Shown here one piece after another: positions 1-11,229 of a stretch of 64,000 nt of DNA. Position 1 is the stretch's first letter, and each line of letters begins with the position of its first letter. The notes under the pieces are model-generated. The model saw only the letters and a list, made by a program, of their open reading frames with translations. It was not told where the DNA came from and did no database searches. The DNA lies in NCBI GenBank assembly GCA_946894095.1, contig OX335641.1, positions 4,730,501 to 4,794,500 on the forward strand, read 5' to 3'. This stretch comes from Incurvaria masculella. Lineage: Eukaryota > Arthropoda > Insecta > Lepidoptera > Incurvariidae. Made by a program: the position numbers and the translations under genes.

Positions 1-1090
1 TCGTAACACATCCCAACGTATCACGTCTTAGGTAGAACATTCCTAAACCAAACACGTTACATTCAAGTATTTCTGTCACAAAAATAATGACTTAATACAT
101 GCAAAGATTTCAAGTAGAATTAGACTTAAATCCGTGTTTTGAATAAGATCGTGCAGTATCGTAACACCTCCAAAACCGGTACTGGCTCTATAGCCACAAA
201 AGTTAACTAACATTTCTACAAATCCCGGTGTTACTACACCCTCTTGTAACATTTTGCATTCATGAATGAATAAACAACAAACGAGAATGGTCATTGACGT
301 ATGAACATCTTATGTTGCGAAAAAATATTAATTGAAGGAAAGCGGGTTCTAAGCTTGAGTATTGCCTATAGGATAAGCTAAATTTGCATATCTACCGATC
401 ATAATTTAATTTTTATCGCTTTGGGTAGGTATCTTGATTGTTTCGTGACTGATTTCTGAATATTTCTTAAATTATTAGTTCCTATGGTTTAACTGTATTT
501 GGTTAGTGGCTAAAATAATTAATGAAATTAAAAACGGAAACAATAACTATATAAATAATTAATAACAAAATAAAACAACCATCGGGCCAATACAAAAGTG
601 AAAATGAGTTAACGTTTACCTATCTGCAAAAATAGAATGCAAAAAAATCATGAATTCATGCAATAAAATAAAAAAATTAAGTATCCTGGAAAAACGAACT
701 AAACATAATAGGAGGAGTTTTCACTAAATAATACTAAACAACTCTTATTTTGCTAGAGTATATTTAGGCCGCGAGATTTTTTTCGCATGAATATATATTT
801 TGTGGTGAGTAATTTTAACATTTAGTATCGAGAGCTGATTTTTACGGTTCTTTTTTGAATAAATGGTAGAATCGGAATTCTGATAATTTTGTCCAGTCCG
901 ACTGTATACATGAACTTTTAGATATCATTAATATGTCTTAAATAATATATGGATGAAAAATTATATGGATATAGAAGCTTAGAATGATTTCGTTCTGATA
1001 ATTGGTGAAAACCTTCTGAAATTGTAAAAAATGTTTCCCGGACCTCAGCGTCAATCTAATAAATATTATAAAGGGGAAAGTTTGTAATAA
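1..1090. other. AT-rich non-genic DNA
   Basis: No open frame with coding character, RNA gene or recognisable repeat is seen. The stretch is AT-rich with many short A and T runs and ends at a GATG microsatellite. Confidence 0.6.
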
Positions 1091-1231
1091 TGGATGGATG
1101 GATGGATGGATGGATGGATGGATGGATGGATGTTTGTTACTCTTTCACGTAAAAACTACTGAATGGATTCTAATGAAACTTTACAATAATATAGCTTATA
1201 CATCAGAATAACACATAGGCTACAATTTATG
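1091..1231 (+). repeat. TGGA microsatellite fused to a lepidopteran Helitron/MINE-like repeat
   Basis: About ten tandem TGGA units (1091-1132) run straight into 'TTGTTACTCTTTCACG', followed by 'AAAAACTACTGAATGGATT' and a block ending 'ATAGGCTACAATTTATG'. This order is familiar from microsatellite-associated interspersed elements of moths and butterflies. The family label rests on recognition, not on an alignment. A typical CTAGT-type end appears only at 2197, after other insertions. Confidence 0.6.
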
Positions 1232-1296
1232 TGCCCATGGGCTTTAGAACTTTCACGGGGCTGCGAAAACGATGCCGGCAGCGATACTTCACACTA
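1231..1296 (-). repeat. Short LINE-tail-like fragment
   Basis: The segment containing 'CCCATGGGCTTTAGAACTTT' closely matches the tail of the LINE remnant near 11320 ('CCCATGGGCTTTTGAACTTT', then a GGGCTGC block). It therefore looks like a second short fragment of that family, here abutting the microsatellite repeat. Confidence 0.4.
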
Positions 1297-1345
1297 GGGG
1301 GAGAGGAGCCGGGGGCGGTGGCGGGGAGCGGCGGCGGGGGGAGGG
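1297..1345 (+). other. G-rich block with quadruplex-type motif
   Basis: Runs of G occur at 1297-1301, 1311-1315, 1323-1326, 1336-1341 and 1343-1345. They are separated by short GC-rich loops in otherwise AT-rich DNA. The spacing permits a G-quadruplex with one nine-base loop. No gene is visible next to it. Confidence 0.4.
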
Positions 1346-1787
1346 CAGACGTCGTGACTGTTTGGTGTCCGTTTGGCGAATTTTCAAGGCACTAGCGATT
1401 TGTAAAACTTAGTACATGTACATTTAACTACCCGGGAATTAGGATTGGCTAAATAGAATTCAGTTCCGCTTACGCTAAGATGGGGCTGTCATACAAACTG
1501 CAATGCTATGCACGGCTCGGCTTTGCGGCGGCAGCGCTTACTTTTACTGAAGTACGGCTTGGTATTTCCTGCAACTTTAGGACTACTTGGCATCACGCTG
1601 AATCGCCGGAGGAGCGACCAACAGAATAAAATCCTTGAGACCCAATTACTCGATTTAGATGTGCATTGTATCTACGTCTAGCCTGATTCTACTAAAAACT
1701 TATAGATTACATAATATAACGCTTCATTACCAGAAGGGTAAGTAGTGAGTCTTAAAGTCTTATAACTTGCGAACCACTTACCTGATT

Positions 1788-1935
1788 TATATGCTTATTT
1801 TATCAATGTATAGCATCTCTGGGAGCAGTCAGGTTTGAGATGGGTTACTGTTTTCGATGTTGAGGCTGGCTGTGGGTTGGAGTCCACGCAAAACTTACCT
1901 ACGTTACACGTTACTTACTAGGTAAGCAATGTAGC
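1788..1935 (+). repeat. Decayed composite SINE fragment
   Basis: The order of blocks ('GAGATGGGTTACTGTTTT', then 'GTGGGTTGGAGTCCACG', then 'AAAACTT') parallels the better preserved copy at 22203-22555, where the first block reads 'TGGATGGGTGACC'. It is a diverged, 5'-truncated copy of the same composite element. Confidence 0.45.
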
Positions 1936-2099
1936 AGTGAAAGTGCAGAAAGGTTCTCGCGGCAAATGTTTTTTTTTTAAATAGCCACCAAACGTCAACG
2001 AAGCTTTAAATGGGAATTATTGGATGTTTCTCATTAAATCATGCTATTTCGACTCGAACAATCTTGATTAAATTTGGTACATGGATACATTGTCCTGGA

Positions 2100-2201
2100 C
2101 CAGTTTGACCCTATTTTGGACCAGTCATGTCGGATACTTTTTATCCATGAGATAATTTAGCCGACACTAACCCGAGCGGAGCCGGGTACCGCAGCTAGTA
2201 T
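2100..2201 (+). repeat. Helitron/MINE-like 3' end
   Basis: The block 'CGAGCGGAGCCGGG' followed by 'TACCGCAGCTAGTA' is the usual 3' end of a common lepidopteran non-autonomous element, with a CTAGT terminus. It probably pairs with the 5' part at 1091-1231, the space between being filled by younger insertions. Confidence 0.5.
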
Positions 2202-2252
2202 TAATATATGTGGTAATCTAACTAGAAACTGATTGCTGATTTTATCTTAACA

Positions 2253-2545
2253 CACCGCGCATTAAGTGTCATTCGAGGACATTTCCTCTATTTATACGAC
2301 CACATAGATCTAAATGAAAGACACGGACAATTTTCCATTGTCGTTTCGACCATATTTTTACCCAACGCGATGGTGTTAACCTGGGCGAGTTTACCCTACC
2401 AACAAGAAGGGAAAAAGACATAAATTTTTTCATAGATTCCAAATCATGGCGCTGCTCGCATTTGTGACAAAATGCACTTATCCAACTCAGAAAGCGAACT
2501 AAATTGGTATATATGGGCGGGGATGCATTTATCGTATTGTTTATT
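2253..2545 (-). repeat. tRNA-derived SINE copy, minus strand, diverged
   Basis: It shows, in order and on the plus strand, the complements of SINE body blocks found at 33470-33868: 'GACACGGACAATTTTCCATT', 'CGATGGTGTTAACCTGGGCG', 'AGATTCCAAATCATGG' and 'CTCGCATTTGTGACAAAATG'. A 110-codon open frame inside it is only read-through of the SINE. The tRNA-like head is lost. Confidence 0.65.
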
Positions 2546-3129
2546 GTATATTCATCATCCATAGACAGTACACTGCACTCGGATTTGTCATATTTTATCA
2601 TTAGCCAGTTCGGGGAAATCCCAGCGGAGAAGAACTGAAAAGAAACTCCGCTGGTTTTTTTTTTTCAACGTCCACTTAGTCTAAATTTACAAAAGTATTT
2701 AGACTCACAGATAAACACGCTAAATTAATATGAATTGACGAGAATCAGCAATTCATGTCATATGCAACAGTTCATGACAAATATCAGTTTATTAGTAAAG
2801 ACCATGCCCGCCATCTAGAATGTTGCCAATTGGAGCAAGCCAGTCCCCACAAACAGCACCCGTTCACGAGCATCACGCCAGGCACAGCCATCGCCTCTAT
2901 CGACCATATTTTAGGGAAAGAGGAGACCCGAACCCAGCGTCGCCGCAAGTAGGGACCTTAAAGCGATGCACTACTCCAGTGGCAACATGAAAAAGTTGTG
3001 AAAGCTCTGTACGAGTAGCAAGGACCCGCTCCGCCATCACCACTTGATTCTTAAATTTAGGCGCGGTTGTAGAAAGATACATTAATATTAAGATTACTGT
3101 ACTGATGGTATTCAGATGCCCTATGTCAA
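2546..3129. other. Non-genic, unassigned
   Basis: Short open frames on both strands have no recognisable content. A 15-bp block, 'TTCAGATGCCCTATG', occurs twice around 3111-3146, at the junction with the LINE tail that follows. Confidence 0.4.
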
Positions 3130-3690
3130 TTTTCAGATGCCCTATGCAAAATACTCGCTCAAGATATTTATTTTTTGTTCCCAAAGCTCGCTGTAATTAC
3201 AGTAGTAATGTGTTTTTACACCGCAGTTGTAAGACTTATAATGAAGCCTATTCTAACATAGATATTGTTCATTTTTCTTTAAGTAAATTTAAAAAACTAT
3301 GTTTGGAACAGGCAACTGACTCATAAATAAGAAATGTTTTGTTTATGGATATTTCAATTTGTTACCTAACTCTTTCCTTGGCAATATTTTCCTGGTTATA
3401 TTGTTTTAAATTATTTGGATATATGCTATTGTGTTTTGTGAAGGTATTTTAATTCTAGCTTATTTTATTGTTTAGAAGCATACACTTATTGTATTCATCA
3501 CTGTTTAGAAGCATTGTTCAATTAGTTTAATTTTTTTTTCATCGATGTTGACTTTATATGTTTTTCTGTATGTGGAAATTTTTATGGTTTTAAGGTTTTG
3601 TTTTCGATTTTTTTTGTAGTCTGTGTTTGTAATAACTGTATATTTCCCGAATAAAATATAAAATAAAAATAAAAAAATAAAATACTATGT
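3130..3690 (+). pseudogene. 3' fragment of a LINE: reverse transcriptase C-terminus and tail
   Basis: The plus-strand frame ending at about 3326 reads 'RSRYLFFVPKARCNYSSNVF' and then 'SLSKFKKLC'. This is the pattern seen at the extreme C-terminus of non-LTR reverse transcriptase ORFs, where a Pro-Arg/Asn-Phe stretch is followed by a phi-x-x-FK motif. After the stop comes an AT-rich 3' UTR of about 330 bp. It ends at 3650-3690 in AATAAAATAT and AAATAAAAA-type repeats, a plausible retroposon tail. Everything upstream of the C-terminus is missing, so this is a heavily 5'-truncated insertion. The clade cannot be set from so short a piece. Confidence 0.55.
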
Positions 3691-5147
3691 ATACTATGAC
3701 TATACTGAACTGAAAAGAACAAGAAATGGCGTTGTGCCTAACAGAGAATGACATATCCGCGACCGTTTAACGGTAAAGCTTCAGTATTTCATATGGATTG
3801 AAACTTCGCTGAGTTTTGAACGAATTTATTTACAAATTATTGGTGTTTTTGACGTTTGTGCGAAAAAAATGATCGTTGGTTGTACAATTTCAAAATGACG
3901 TTTATCTCACCTCTTTTTCGGTTGCTGCAGGCAGTTCTCCTCTCCTCTCCAAAGTAAATCCCCACAGCTACTTTTCCGAACTTTATGGCTGCTTGTTTCG
4001 CGACATTTAGATTCATTTTATCCTGTAACGAAAATAACACAACAGAGTAGAACCGTGCTTTGCGATCACAGCCTTAAATTAGAGGGTTTATAAGAAAGTA
4101 AAAGCACATAATAGTTAAATTTGATATTAATATGTTCTTTTTGTTGCGCTTTTGTCTGTCTTCTGGGTAAAGTCAAGACACGCAGGTTTGTTCCGGTGTC
4201 GTCTGGCCTGTGCGCTTTGCGACAGGGTCAAAGGTTGCCTGTCAATCGTACACTCTCAGTTGTGGGGAAACTTCGAATATTTCTCCAACGCAAGTGGTTA
4301 ACCAAAACATTGCGACACGTCATTAGCGAAGGAGAAAACAAAAACACACCCGCGTAAACCACCCGATTACGTTTACTCTTGCAACTGCGATTCATATTTA
4401 TTTTGCAACTGCTTATTTTTCAATAATTTCAGTTGGGTGGTTCCCAAAACATCAAAACTGTATGCAGTACAGATACGTGAGTAAATATACTTTCCCGTTT
4501 CGGAAGTCATGGTATCGATACTATCAGAGTGTGTAACCTCTTCCTTTCTGGTCTGAATTTCCAATACATGCAATATCCCATTTTTTATTGTCATAATTTT
4601 ACCCCAAACACATCTCTTGGTTCGTAATTTCGTATTCAGAGGATGATCTGGGCTTAGTAACGGGGTTAGTTATTTGCAAAACCAACATATCTTACAATTG
4701 TAGTTCAATGTCTAACCCGCAGGACAGGTTGCTGCCATTTGAAGTTGCAATGGAAAACGTAATCGCTCCCCCGGCAAGGGATGTTGCGAAACTTCAGCAA
4801 TTAGCTGGACAAGTGGCGAGACCTTGAGGCGGAGCGACGGCGGTCAGCGAGCGCCGGCAACGGTCCGTGAAGTGACTCCGCTCTGTCCCGCTGAATCATC
4901 TATCCTAATCGGAACCACACTTAACTTATCCTTTCAGCCGTGACTTCCCGTCAGCTGACAAATTCAACAAACAAATTCAGGAAATTCCCATAGGTTCGCG
5001 GAACACAATAAAATACCAGCCACATTGCGAGAAACAAATACATTTCTTGATTCTTTCTTCATATTTTGAACCCATGGATGTAATTTATATATGTAATGCA
5101 TTAATGATTATGTTGGAAGAACTGCCCTAAAAGCGAAAATATGTTTT
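3691..5147. other. Non-genic, one short frame
   Basis: The stretch is mostly AT-rich with no recognised family. A GC-richer patch at 4720-4900 holds the short open frame listed separately. The other frames, near 3837-4040 and 4121-4357, have no coding character. Confidence 0.45.
4708..4827 (+). CDS. Possible 39-codon small ORF, unrecognised
   Basis: An ATG at 4708 opens a 39-residue frame that starts MSNPQDRLLPFEVAMENV and ends GQVARP before TGA. The composition is mixed and protein-like, and the GC content is higher than that of its flanks. No splice donor is obvious at its end and no family is recognised. It could be a decayed transposon piece or chance. Confidence 0.15.
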   Translation: MSNPQDRLLPFEVAMENVIAPPARDVAKLQQLAGQVARP

Positions 5148-5760
5148 AAGTAACTGGACATGGATGTGGAATATCATGTCCCACTGTCATGATATTAGGC
5201 CAACACATCACATCCCGATATGAATCAGGTGCAATGCCAGGCCAGCTGGTCTATTCCTGGTATTCAGTAATCAGGAATCAGGAATCCTGAGTCTAGAAAA
5301 CCGCTTTTATAGCATTTTTAAAGCGAGTTTTTCTACGGAAATCCTCGATTGATCAAAAAAAATATGCTCCGGAATATTTTCGTCTAGAAAATCGCTTTAA
5401 AAACCGCGACAAAAGCGGTTTTCTAGACTCAGGATTCCTGATTACTGAATGCCAGGAATAGACCTGCTGGACCTTCTCTTTATGAGAATAGCTAAATTGT
5501 TTTGAAAGAAGAATAAGATACATTTTTCCTTGGCACTTCGAACATATTTTATCCAATGATATTGTTCCAACCCGAGCGGGCTTAACCATAGTAGGGGAAG
5601 GGGCCTTCAGTTTTATACGGATTTCAAGCCATGGAACAGCTCATATTCGTGACAAAATGTACTTATCCAACTTAGAAAGAGCAAGAAAGTCGTGCATTCG
5701 GAGCTAAGACGAACCCATAACCTCTGGCATGAGATGTAAGGCCACGCTCCCCTGCGTCAG
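5148..5760 (-). repeat. tRNA-derived SINE, minus strand, split by a MITE
   Basis: SINE blocks run from 'TAACTGGACATGGATG' (5151) through 'GGTGCAATGCCAGG' (5241). They resume at 5471 with 'ACCTTCTCTTTATGAG', then 'AACCCGAGCGGGCTTAACC' and 'AGCTCATATTCGTGACAAAA'. The two parts join exactly where other copies read 'CCATGCCAGGACCTTCC', so the 229 bp between them is an insertion. The tRNA-like head near 5740 is degenerate. Confidence 0.75.
5242..5470. mobile_element. Foldback MITE inserted in a SINE
   Basis: It is bounded by inverted repeats 'CCAGCTGGTCTATTCCTGG' and, complemented, 'CCAGCAGGTCTATTCCTGG'. These continue inward through 'TATTCAGTAATCAGGA' and 'CTAGAAAACCGCTTTT' to give arms of about 60 bp. 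The left arm carries a small internal duplication (AATCAGG). It sits inside the SINE at 5148-5760. No clear target duplication is visible. There is no coding capacity. Confidence 0.8.
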
Positions 5761-5920
5761 GCCTTTTAAATGTATAACATGTCAATAAGAAAATTTGATA
5801 TCGAACTGGTTAAAAGAGTTATTAAATATTACCATGATAACCCTTGCTTTCTGGTTTTGGTTTCGACGCTACTGGACACCTTTCGACTTTTACGAAATTA
5901 ACGATAAAATTCAAGTAGTG

Positions 5921-6074
5921 CAGAAGCCTGAGTCCGCTAATAGATAACTCCACTCTCAAGCGTTAGCGTTAAAAGATAACACACAAATTGGTACAATTTT
6001 GTGTTTATTCCGGTGTTAACTCACAACGCTAACGCTCGAAAATGGAGTTATCTTTCAGCAGACTTAGTCTTCTG
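5921..6074. mobile_element. 154-bp foldback MITE
   Basis: The left end, 'CAGAAGCCTGAGTCCGCTAA', and the complement of the right end, 'CAGAAGACTAAGTCTGCTGA', form inverted repeats. They continue inward through 'GATAACTCCA' and 'GCGTTAGCGTT' for about 55 bp, leaving a short AT-rich centre. No ORF is present and no target duplication was assigned. Confidence 0.75.
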
Positions 6075-6809
6075 TTTAAAATACCCTGGAAGAGATACCT
6101 AAAGAAGATTGGGCACACTGCTTCTATCAATGGTTCCATTGAATCAGACGAAGCATAAAAAGGAGCGGAGACTACTTTAAAAAACAATAAAGCTGTTAGA
6201 AACTTCTTACCTTTATTATTGTTTTATTTTAAAATTATTTTCATTGTAATCGATGTACCTACTCGGCTCAAGAGTTTTATCGCTATTAAGATTTAATCGT
6301 AACGCCTAATATTCGTAATGATAAACGTACAAAAAATTGTGACAATATATTTATTTAATGAATGGGTAAGCATATAAGAAATTGGTGAACTTACGTGATA
6401 TGATGTAAGAGTAATGAATAAAAATAAGTATCATGATTATGATGTGATTGGGATGTCAAAAGCGAAAGTCTCATCCTATTTATATCGAGTATCAGATTCC
6501 GCGGAACAATGACAGACACACCAATATAATCATCGATCGAAATTATTGGGCGGATATTGTACACGAATTTTATTACGAATGTGGAACGACGTCGCCACCA
6601 CAGCGGCAATGACGCCGCCTCGGGCTATCGTCGTAACAGTGACCTCTTGCGTAGACCAGGAGAATTAGGTAGGTACAAAATATAAATGGTTAATTATGTA
6701 CAGTATTTGCAGTATGTCGAGCTAAAGGCACATTCACGAGTACTTGTTTAAAATTAGAGTAGTATTTATGTTTATATCTAAGATGTCTAAGATGTATTTA
6801 TTCAAAATA
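6075..6809. other. Non-genic
   Basis: Nothing beyond ordinary AT-rich sequence is seen. The minus-strand frame at 6391-6609 has no recognisable content. Confidence 0.5.
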
Positions 6810-6960
6810 TCATTCTAACATCTGGCGTCTGTCTGTCCACTTACACTTGAGAATTACTTTCTCGATTTTGATGCAGTTTTCGCCTGTGTTCGAATTGTCT
6901 TTTCAGTCATAGGCTATTTACTATCACGATAAATTACCTTAGATATTAGCAGCGGGGTTA
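6810..6960 (+). repeat. Helitron/MINE-like fragment
   Basis: 'AACATCTGGCGTC' is followed by the block 'CTCGATTTTGATGCAGTTTT' and an ending that includes 'AGCAGCGGGG'. The first two blocks recur at 25034-25110. The 'TTTTGATGCAGTTTT' theme is typical of lepidopteran non-autonomous Helitron-type repeats. Confidence 0.45.
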
Positions 6961-7268
6961 AATAAAAAATCTGGAAATAACCGACTTTATTCGTCGGACT
7001 ATAACTTATACTAAACCGTGGGCAAATTCTGTAATATTATGTCAGTGCATTATATAATCCTGCAAAGTTTTTCCCTACTTCATCTTCCCGTATAGTACAA
7101 AATGTATTGAATATCATGTACAAATTTACTCAAGGTACCAGTAGGGTAGCAAATATTCGTCCTCTTAAAGTAGTAACTTCGGATCATTATTTTGAAGCTA
7201 CACAGCGAGTTAGAAATGTTTTTGAGTAAAAAAAGAAATTTCAGTATATGTTTATGAAACGATTCTGA

Positions 7269-7589
7269 GCCGGTAGTCTCAGTTGTCACCTAAATTGGCG
7301 TTACGGCAAACCGATCGACTGGCGTTTTTAAAATGTATGGAGAAATTGAAGAGCGCGCGCAGTGGGCGTTAAGCGAACTAACATTTGCGAGTCCGAGCTT
7401 GATTTGACAGCTTACTCAACGTTGCCGTAAATACGTCGACGTTGCCGTTTACGTCCACTCCGCGTTTTCATACAAATCGGAAGTCCGCGTTTGACTTTGA
7501 CAGCTTGAAAACTTGTATAGAGTTTGACGTTTTTACGGAACTTCGAAGTTACGTAAACGCCAATTTAGGTGAGAACTGAGACTACCGGC
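7269..7589. mobile_element. 321-bp MITE with 5-bp target duplication
   Basis: The left terminus reads GCCGGTAGTCTCAGTTGTCA and the complement of the right terminus reads GCCGGTAGTCTCAGTTCTCA. Both continue into 'CCTAAATTGGCGTT', giving terminal inverted repeats of about 34 bp with one mismatch. The pentamer TCTGA directly flanks both ends (7264-7268 and 7590-7594). The interior has no ORF. The superfamily is not assigned. Confidence 0.8.
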
Positions 7590-7594
7590 TCTGA

Positions 7595-9600
7595 ATGCGT
7601 ATTTGGGAGTCTACAGACACTCGCTCTCTTCTGCTGACCGGTCTGTGAGCTCACCACCACGGTAATGTCGACCCAAAAACAATAGTGAATGCACATTTTT
7701 ATTTCTAACGACGGGAATATTTTTTCTGGGGTACTTTTGTTTTTTAAAAATTTGTAAGTTCTCTTGACTTTGTCAACAGAAATATATGTTTTGTTCTATT
7801 CTATTCTAATCGCGATTACTGAGAACTTTACGCATGATGAGATAACATTTAGGTTTGTCTTGATAAATACATTTGTTTATGTTTTTGATATGAAACATGT
7901 ATTGGCGCGGCTTGGCAGTAAGATCGACTCGTATGACTTGATGCCATGACGGAAAACGGCGTGAATCTCTCTTACACTGTCTTGCCTCTGTTTTGTATTT
8001 TTTATGTACAATCCCTGCCGCCCCCGGCATCGCGCTATCGCAACGCTTTTCAAATCGCTAGATATGGAATGTGACATGTATGTACGTATAATCGACCGTG
8101 AAGCAAGGACACATTAATTTAAGCAAGATCCCTGTAAAAAGAACTATTTTACTTTTTATATTTATAAATATATAAATATTGTGCAATTATTATCAAAAGT
8201 AAAATATTAAGAAAACGTATTGAATTTATTAACGAAATATTTGTATACTCTGCAGTTCATGAAATTGTTTTTTTTTTAGTATAAATTCTAGTATTAACTA
8301 AAATGTTTCACACACGCCGGGCGTCCCGTGATTTTTATTTTTTATCTATTTTTATTTACATAATTTTCTGTTTTTTTTAATGCGCTTATTTCTTGAACGG
8401 CTGCCAACTGAAGTTAGATTTTAAAATTTTGAGTCGTATTCGGTAGCCTAATTCTTGAAAATCACTTGCTACGACCCTTAGGAGCCAAGCAAAACGAAAC
8501 AAAGGCAACAAGAACGCTAAGCGAAAAGGAAGTAAAAAACCAGTTCGTGCTATTTAAGTGTGCCGGTTTATGATTCAGTTTATCATAGCCGTATTTTTTA
8601 ATGACAAATTTCCTGGAATGAGACGGATTTTTTGTAATAACACCTAAGTTTAATTAGGTAAGAATACATCAATATTGATCGATGAAGTCATGATTTAGAT
8701 CGCGAAAGCCGTTTATAGTCGTCAGTACTGTTTTACCCCGCAAACTTTAGCGTTTACTGCACGCTCCAACACATAATCAGGCAAAAGCATAGTTCAACGC
8801 TCGAAATTATGTAATTAAGCTCGAACGGAGGAGAGCCGTGAAAAATAATACTTAGACATTAAACGCAATCAGTTATGAAGGAAAGAGGCCCATAATTACA
8901 AGAAGATTGAGTACGGAGAGAGAATATTGCCCCACAGGGTTGTTACAGCTCGGCGCGGAGCCGGCGGTGGATTTTAATAAGTATATCTGTTTAATAAGTC
9001 TGTTATACCTGTTTTGGTATAATATCATGACAATCACGCGCCTATTTTGATGGACTTTTTTGTACTTATGGGGTCACGATAAGTTGCTTTGCGGGTTAAT
9101 AGAATCCGCGGATCTTTGTGACGTAACTTAATATAGTTTGATAACCAAAAAGTTTAAATTAATGAAATTTTTTGACCTTTTTTTCAATTTACTTGAGGAC
9201 GATATTGAAGCATTCTTAATCTTTCTTTGAATGTGACGGTACCAAGCCGAGCAGGATTATACTCTACTAACTTGAAAGAAGGAATGCCTGAATATGGGTT
9301 ACGATACCTTTAGAGAGTGCCTTTATTCTAAGAGAAATTCCACATTTAAATATATCTTCAAAAAATAAAGAGATGCATTCTCAGTCGATCTAACTTCTTT
9401 TAATTTTGTGTGATTACCACACTATCCATTGTCAATGCGGTGTTGTTGGCTAACGTAGCAATTGGTGTGATGTTAGTCATCTGTGTTGAATTATTATACA
9501 GGATAAAACAGCGATGTCTCCTGTAAGTTTAATATTAATAAAACAATATTTTAAAGGAGATATGTTTTCTCATTATTCGATTTCAATTTATTATTTCGTA
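7595..9600. other. Non-genic apart from one SINE fragment
   Basis: AT-rich DNA with no supported gene. It contains the partial element at 8066-8155. Overlapping short frames at 7764-8077 have no recognisable product. Confidence 0.5.
8066..8155 (-). repeat. Tail fragment of the tRNA-like SINE
   Basis: It begins 'GGAATGTGACATGTATGTA' and continues 'ATAATCGACCGTGAAGCAAG' and 'GACACATTAATT'. This matches the tail of the elements at 32596-32776 and 51358-51674. The tRNA-like head is absent, so this is a minus-strand, head-truncated copy. Confidence 0.75.
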
Positions 9601-9604
9601 TCTT

Positions 9605-9830
9605 AACGGGGGTGGCGGCAGATTGCGACGCGATCTTGTCTCTCTCGTTGGGGCTTTCTAGCCTGCCCTTTCCGCCATCTTGGACGCTCGCTCATCGTCA
9701 ACCCGCCCTTCGTCAGTGCACCCGCTTGGCCGCCGTGAGCTCACTCCCGCAAGCATAACTGAATCTACGTATATTGTTTGTATTTAAATCAATAAATATT
9801 TGCCTAACTTACAGCAGTGACTGCGGCTGG
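9605..9830 (+). promoter_or_regulatory. GC-rich promoter- or LTR-like block
   Basis: A GC-rich island in AT-rich DNA carries 'CCGCCATCTTGG', a YY1-like word, and 'CGTCAGTGCACC', which contains an arthropod-type TCAGT initiator. About 70 bp later comes 'CAATAAATATTTGC', a polyadenylation-type signal. Initiator and AATAAA this close suggest an LTR remnant as readily as a host promoter. No LTR partner or gag/pol frame was found in the window. Confidence 0.25.
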
Positions 9831-11190
9831 ACTCTGTACCATAAATGCATATTTCATAACGGCCAAATATCTACACTTGTCAGAAGCCCTTGGAAAGTGT
9901 CAAGTAGATTTATAAGCCAATAAATTACGCAAAATATGTTTTATTTGACACTAATGAAAATTCCAAGATTGGTCCAATGAAAACGCGATAAGATGAGAAA
10001 TTTCGACAAATGCGATAAAAATGGTCAATCGAACAACCATTAAGATGAGATTGCAGAATCATCGATTCCGTGTTACGAGAGAACCGTGTTAAGAGAACGA
10101 TCGACGCATGGGGTTATCCACACCGCTGTTATATCACGCAGTGTTATAATGTAACAGAACTTGAGACAGCGAGAAACGAAATATGATTCACAGGAGTTGC
10201 GGGCCCTAGCCTGGCTGGCTGTGGTGCAAATGCGAAAACGAAAACCGCAGAGGATATACGGTCGCAATATTCATAGTTGCCGCCTAACATTAAACTGTAA
10301 ATCTCAAAATCGAATGTGTATTGAACTCTTATATCGAACAGAATAAACCTATCACTTATTTAACTGAATTACAAAAATAACTTTTAGAGTTGATTTCGGG
10401 GAAGATAATTTTGCAGACATTCAAATGAGAATCTTCATCTAAGGTTGAAATCTAAAATTTTAATATCTTAATAAATCATTATAATTAGAATTGAAACGCT
10501 TCGATTTACGTAAACGGAAACCTGTCAGTCCTTTCAAATAAATTAAGGTGTAACTATTAGACAAAAATGATTTCAATGTACCTTTAAGGAATTCAGCATT
10601 ATTACTGCATTATACTCGAAAACTAAACTACGTGGTTTTCGAATTGAATCGAAGGCGCTTGTGACCCAAGCTAAGGCCCCAGCCCGGTTTGCGGCGGCTC
10701 GCAGGTTCCGCACAGGCGCTCTAGATCAAGCGACAAATGCCATCAACCTGGTGAAGTCACTATTGGCGAATTTGTTTCGTAATGTGTTTATGAATGTATC
10801 AAACAATAAATTGTTTTGTTCATTAATCGAAGCCTCGGGCGAATAATCCGAGGATCGCAGGTTCGAATATTACTTCCGATGAATACCCGGGGCAAAAATG
10901 TTTCTGCTCATCTTCCAAAAATTTAAAAATAAATTTCTTTATTGTAAACAGGATTAGGAAATTCCAAATTTGATCTGAATGATAAAAAAATCTTAAGAAT
11001 TTACTTTTTTTTAAAGATTAACAACAGATACATTGTTTTTAAATTATTATTATTGTATTATATTATTATTACATACACTAGCAGCTACAAGCTGATGCGT
11101 GTACTTCACTGATTGAGTGCACATTGTCTTTTTTATTTTGTATTAAGTGTTCATTATACTAACGTATACATTATTTTATAACTCTCTTTT
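9831..11190. other. Non-genic, weak tRNA-like patch
   Basis: No gene is supported. Around 10830-10890, 'GGATCGCAGGTTCGAATATT' resembles a Pol III B box inside a possible SINE remnant, but no A box could be placed. The rest is AT-rich. Confidence 0.4.
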
Positions 11191-11229
11191 ATTTTTCATA
11201 TTTTTTACATGATTGTCCAAATTGTTTGT

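Noticed and set aside
2269..2601. 110-residue minus-strand frame
   Set aside because: It lies almost wholly in a decayed SINE and reads through its body.
9605..9830. Solo LTR
   Set aside because: Promoter- and AATAAA-like words are present, but no TG/CA ends, target duplication or second copy could be found; kept only as a low-confidence regulatory-like block.
10830..10890. Possible tRNA gene ('GGATCGCAGGTTCGAATATT')
   Set aside because: Only a B-box-like word is present; no A box or cloverleaf could be formed.
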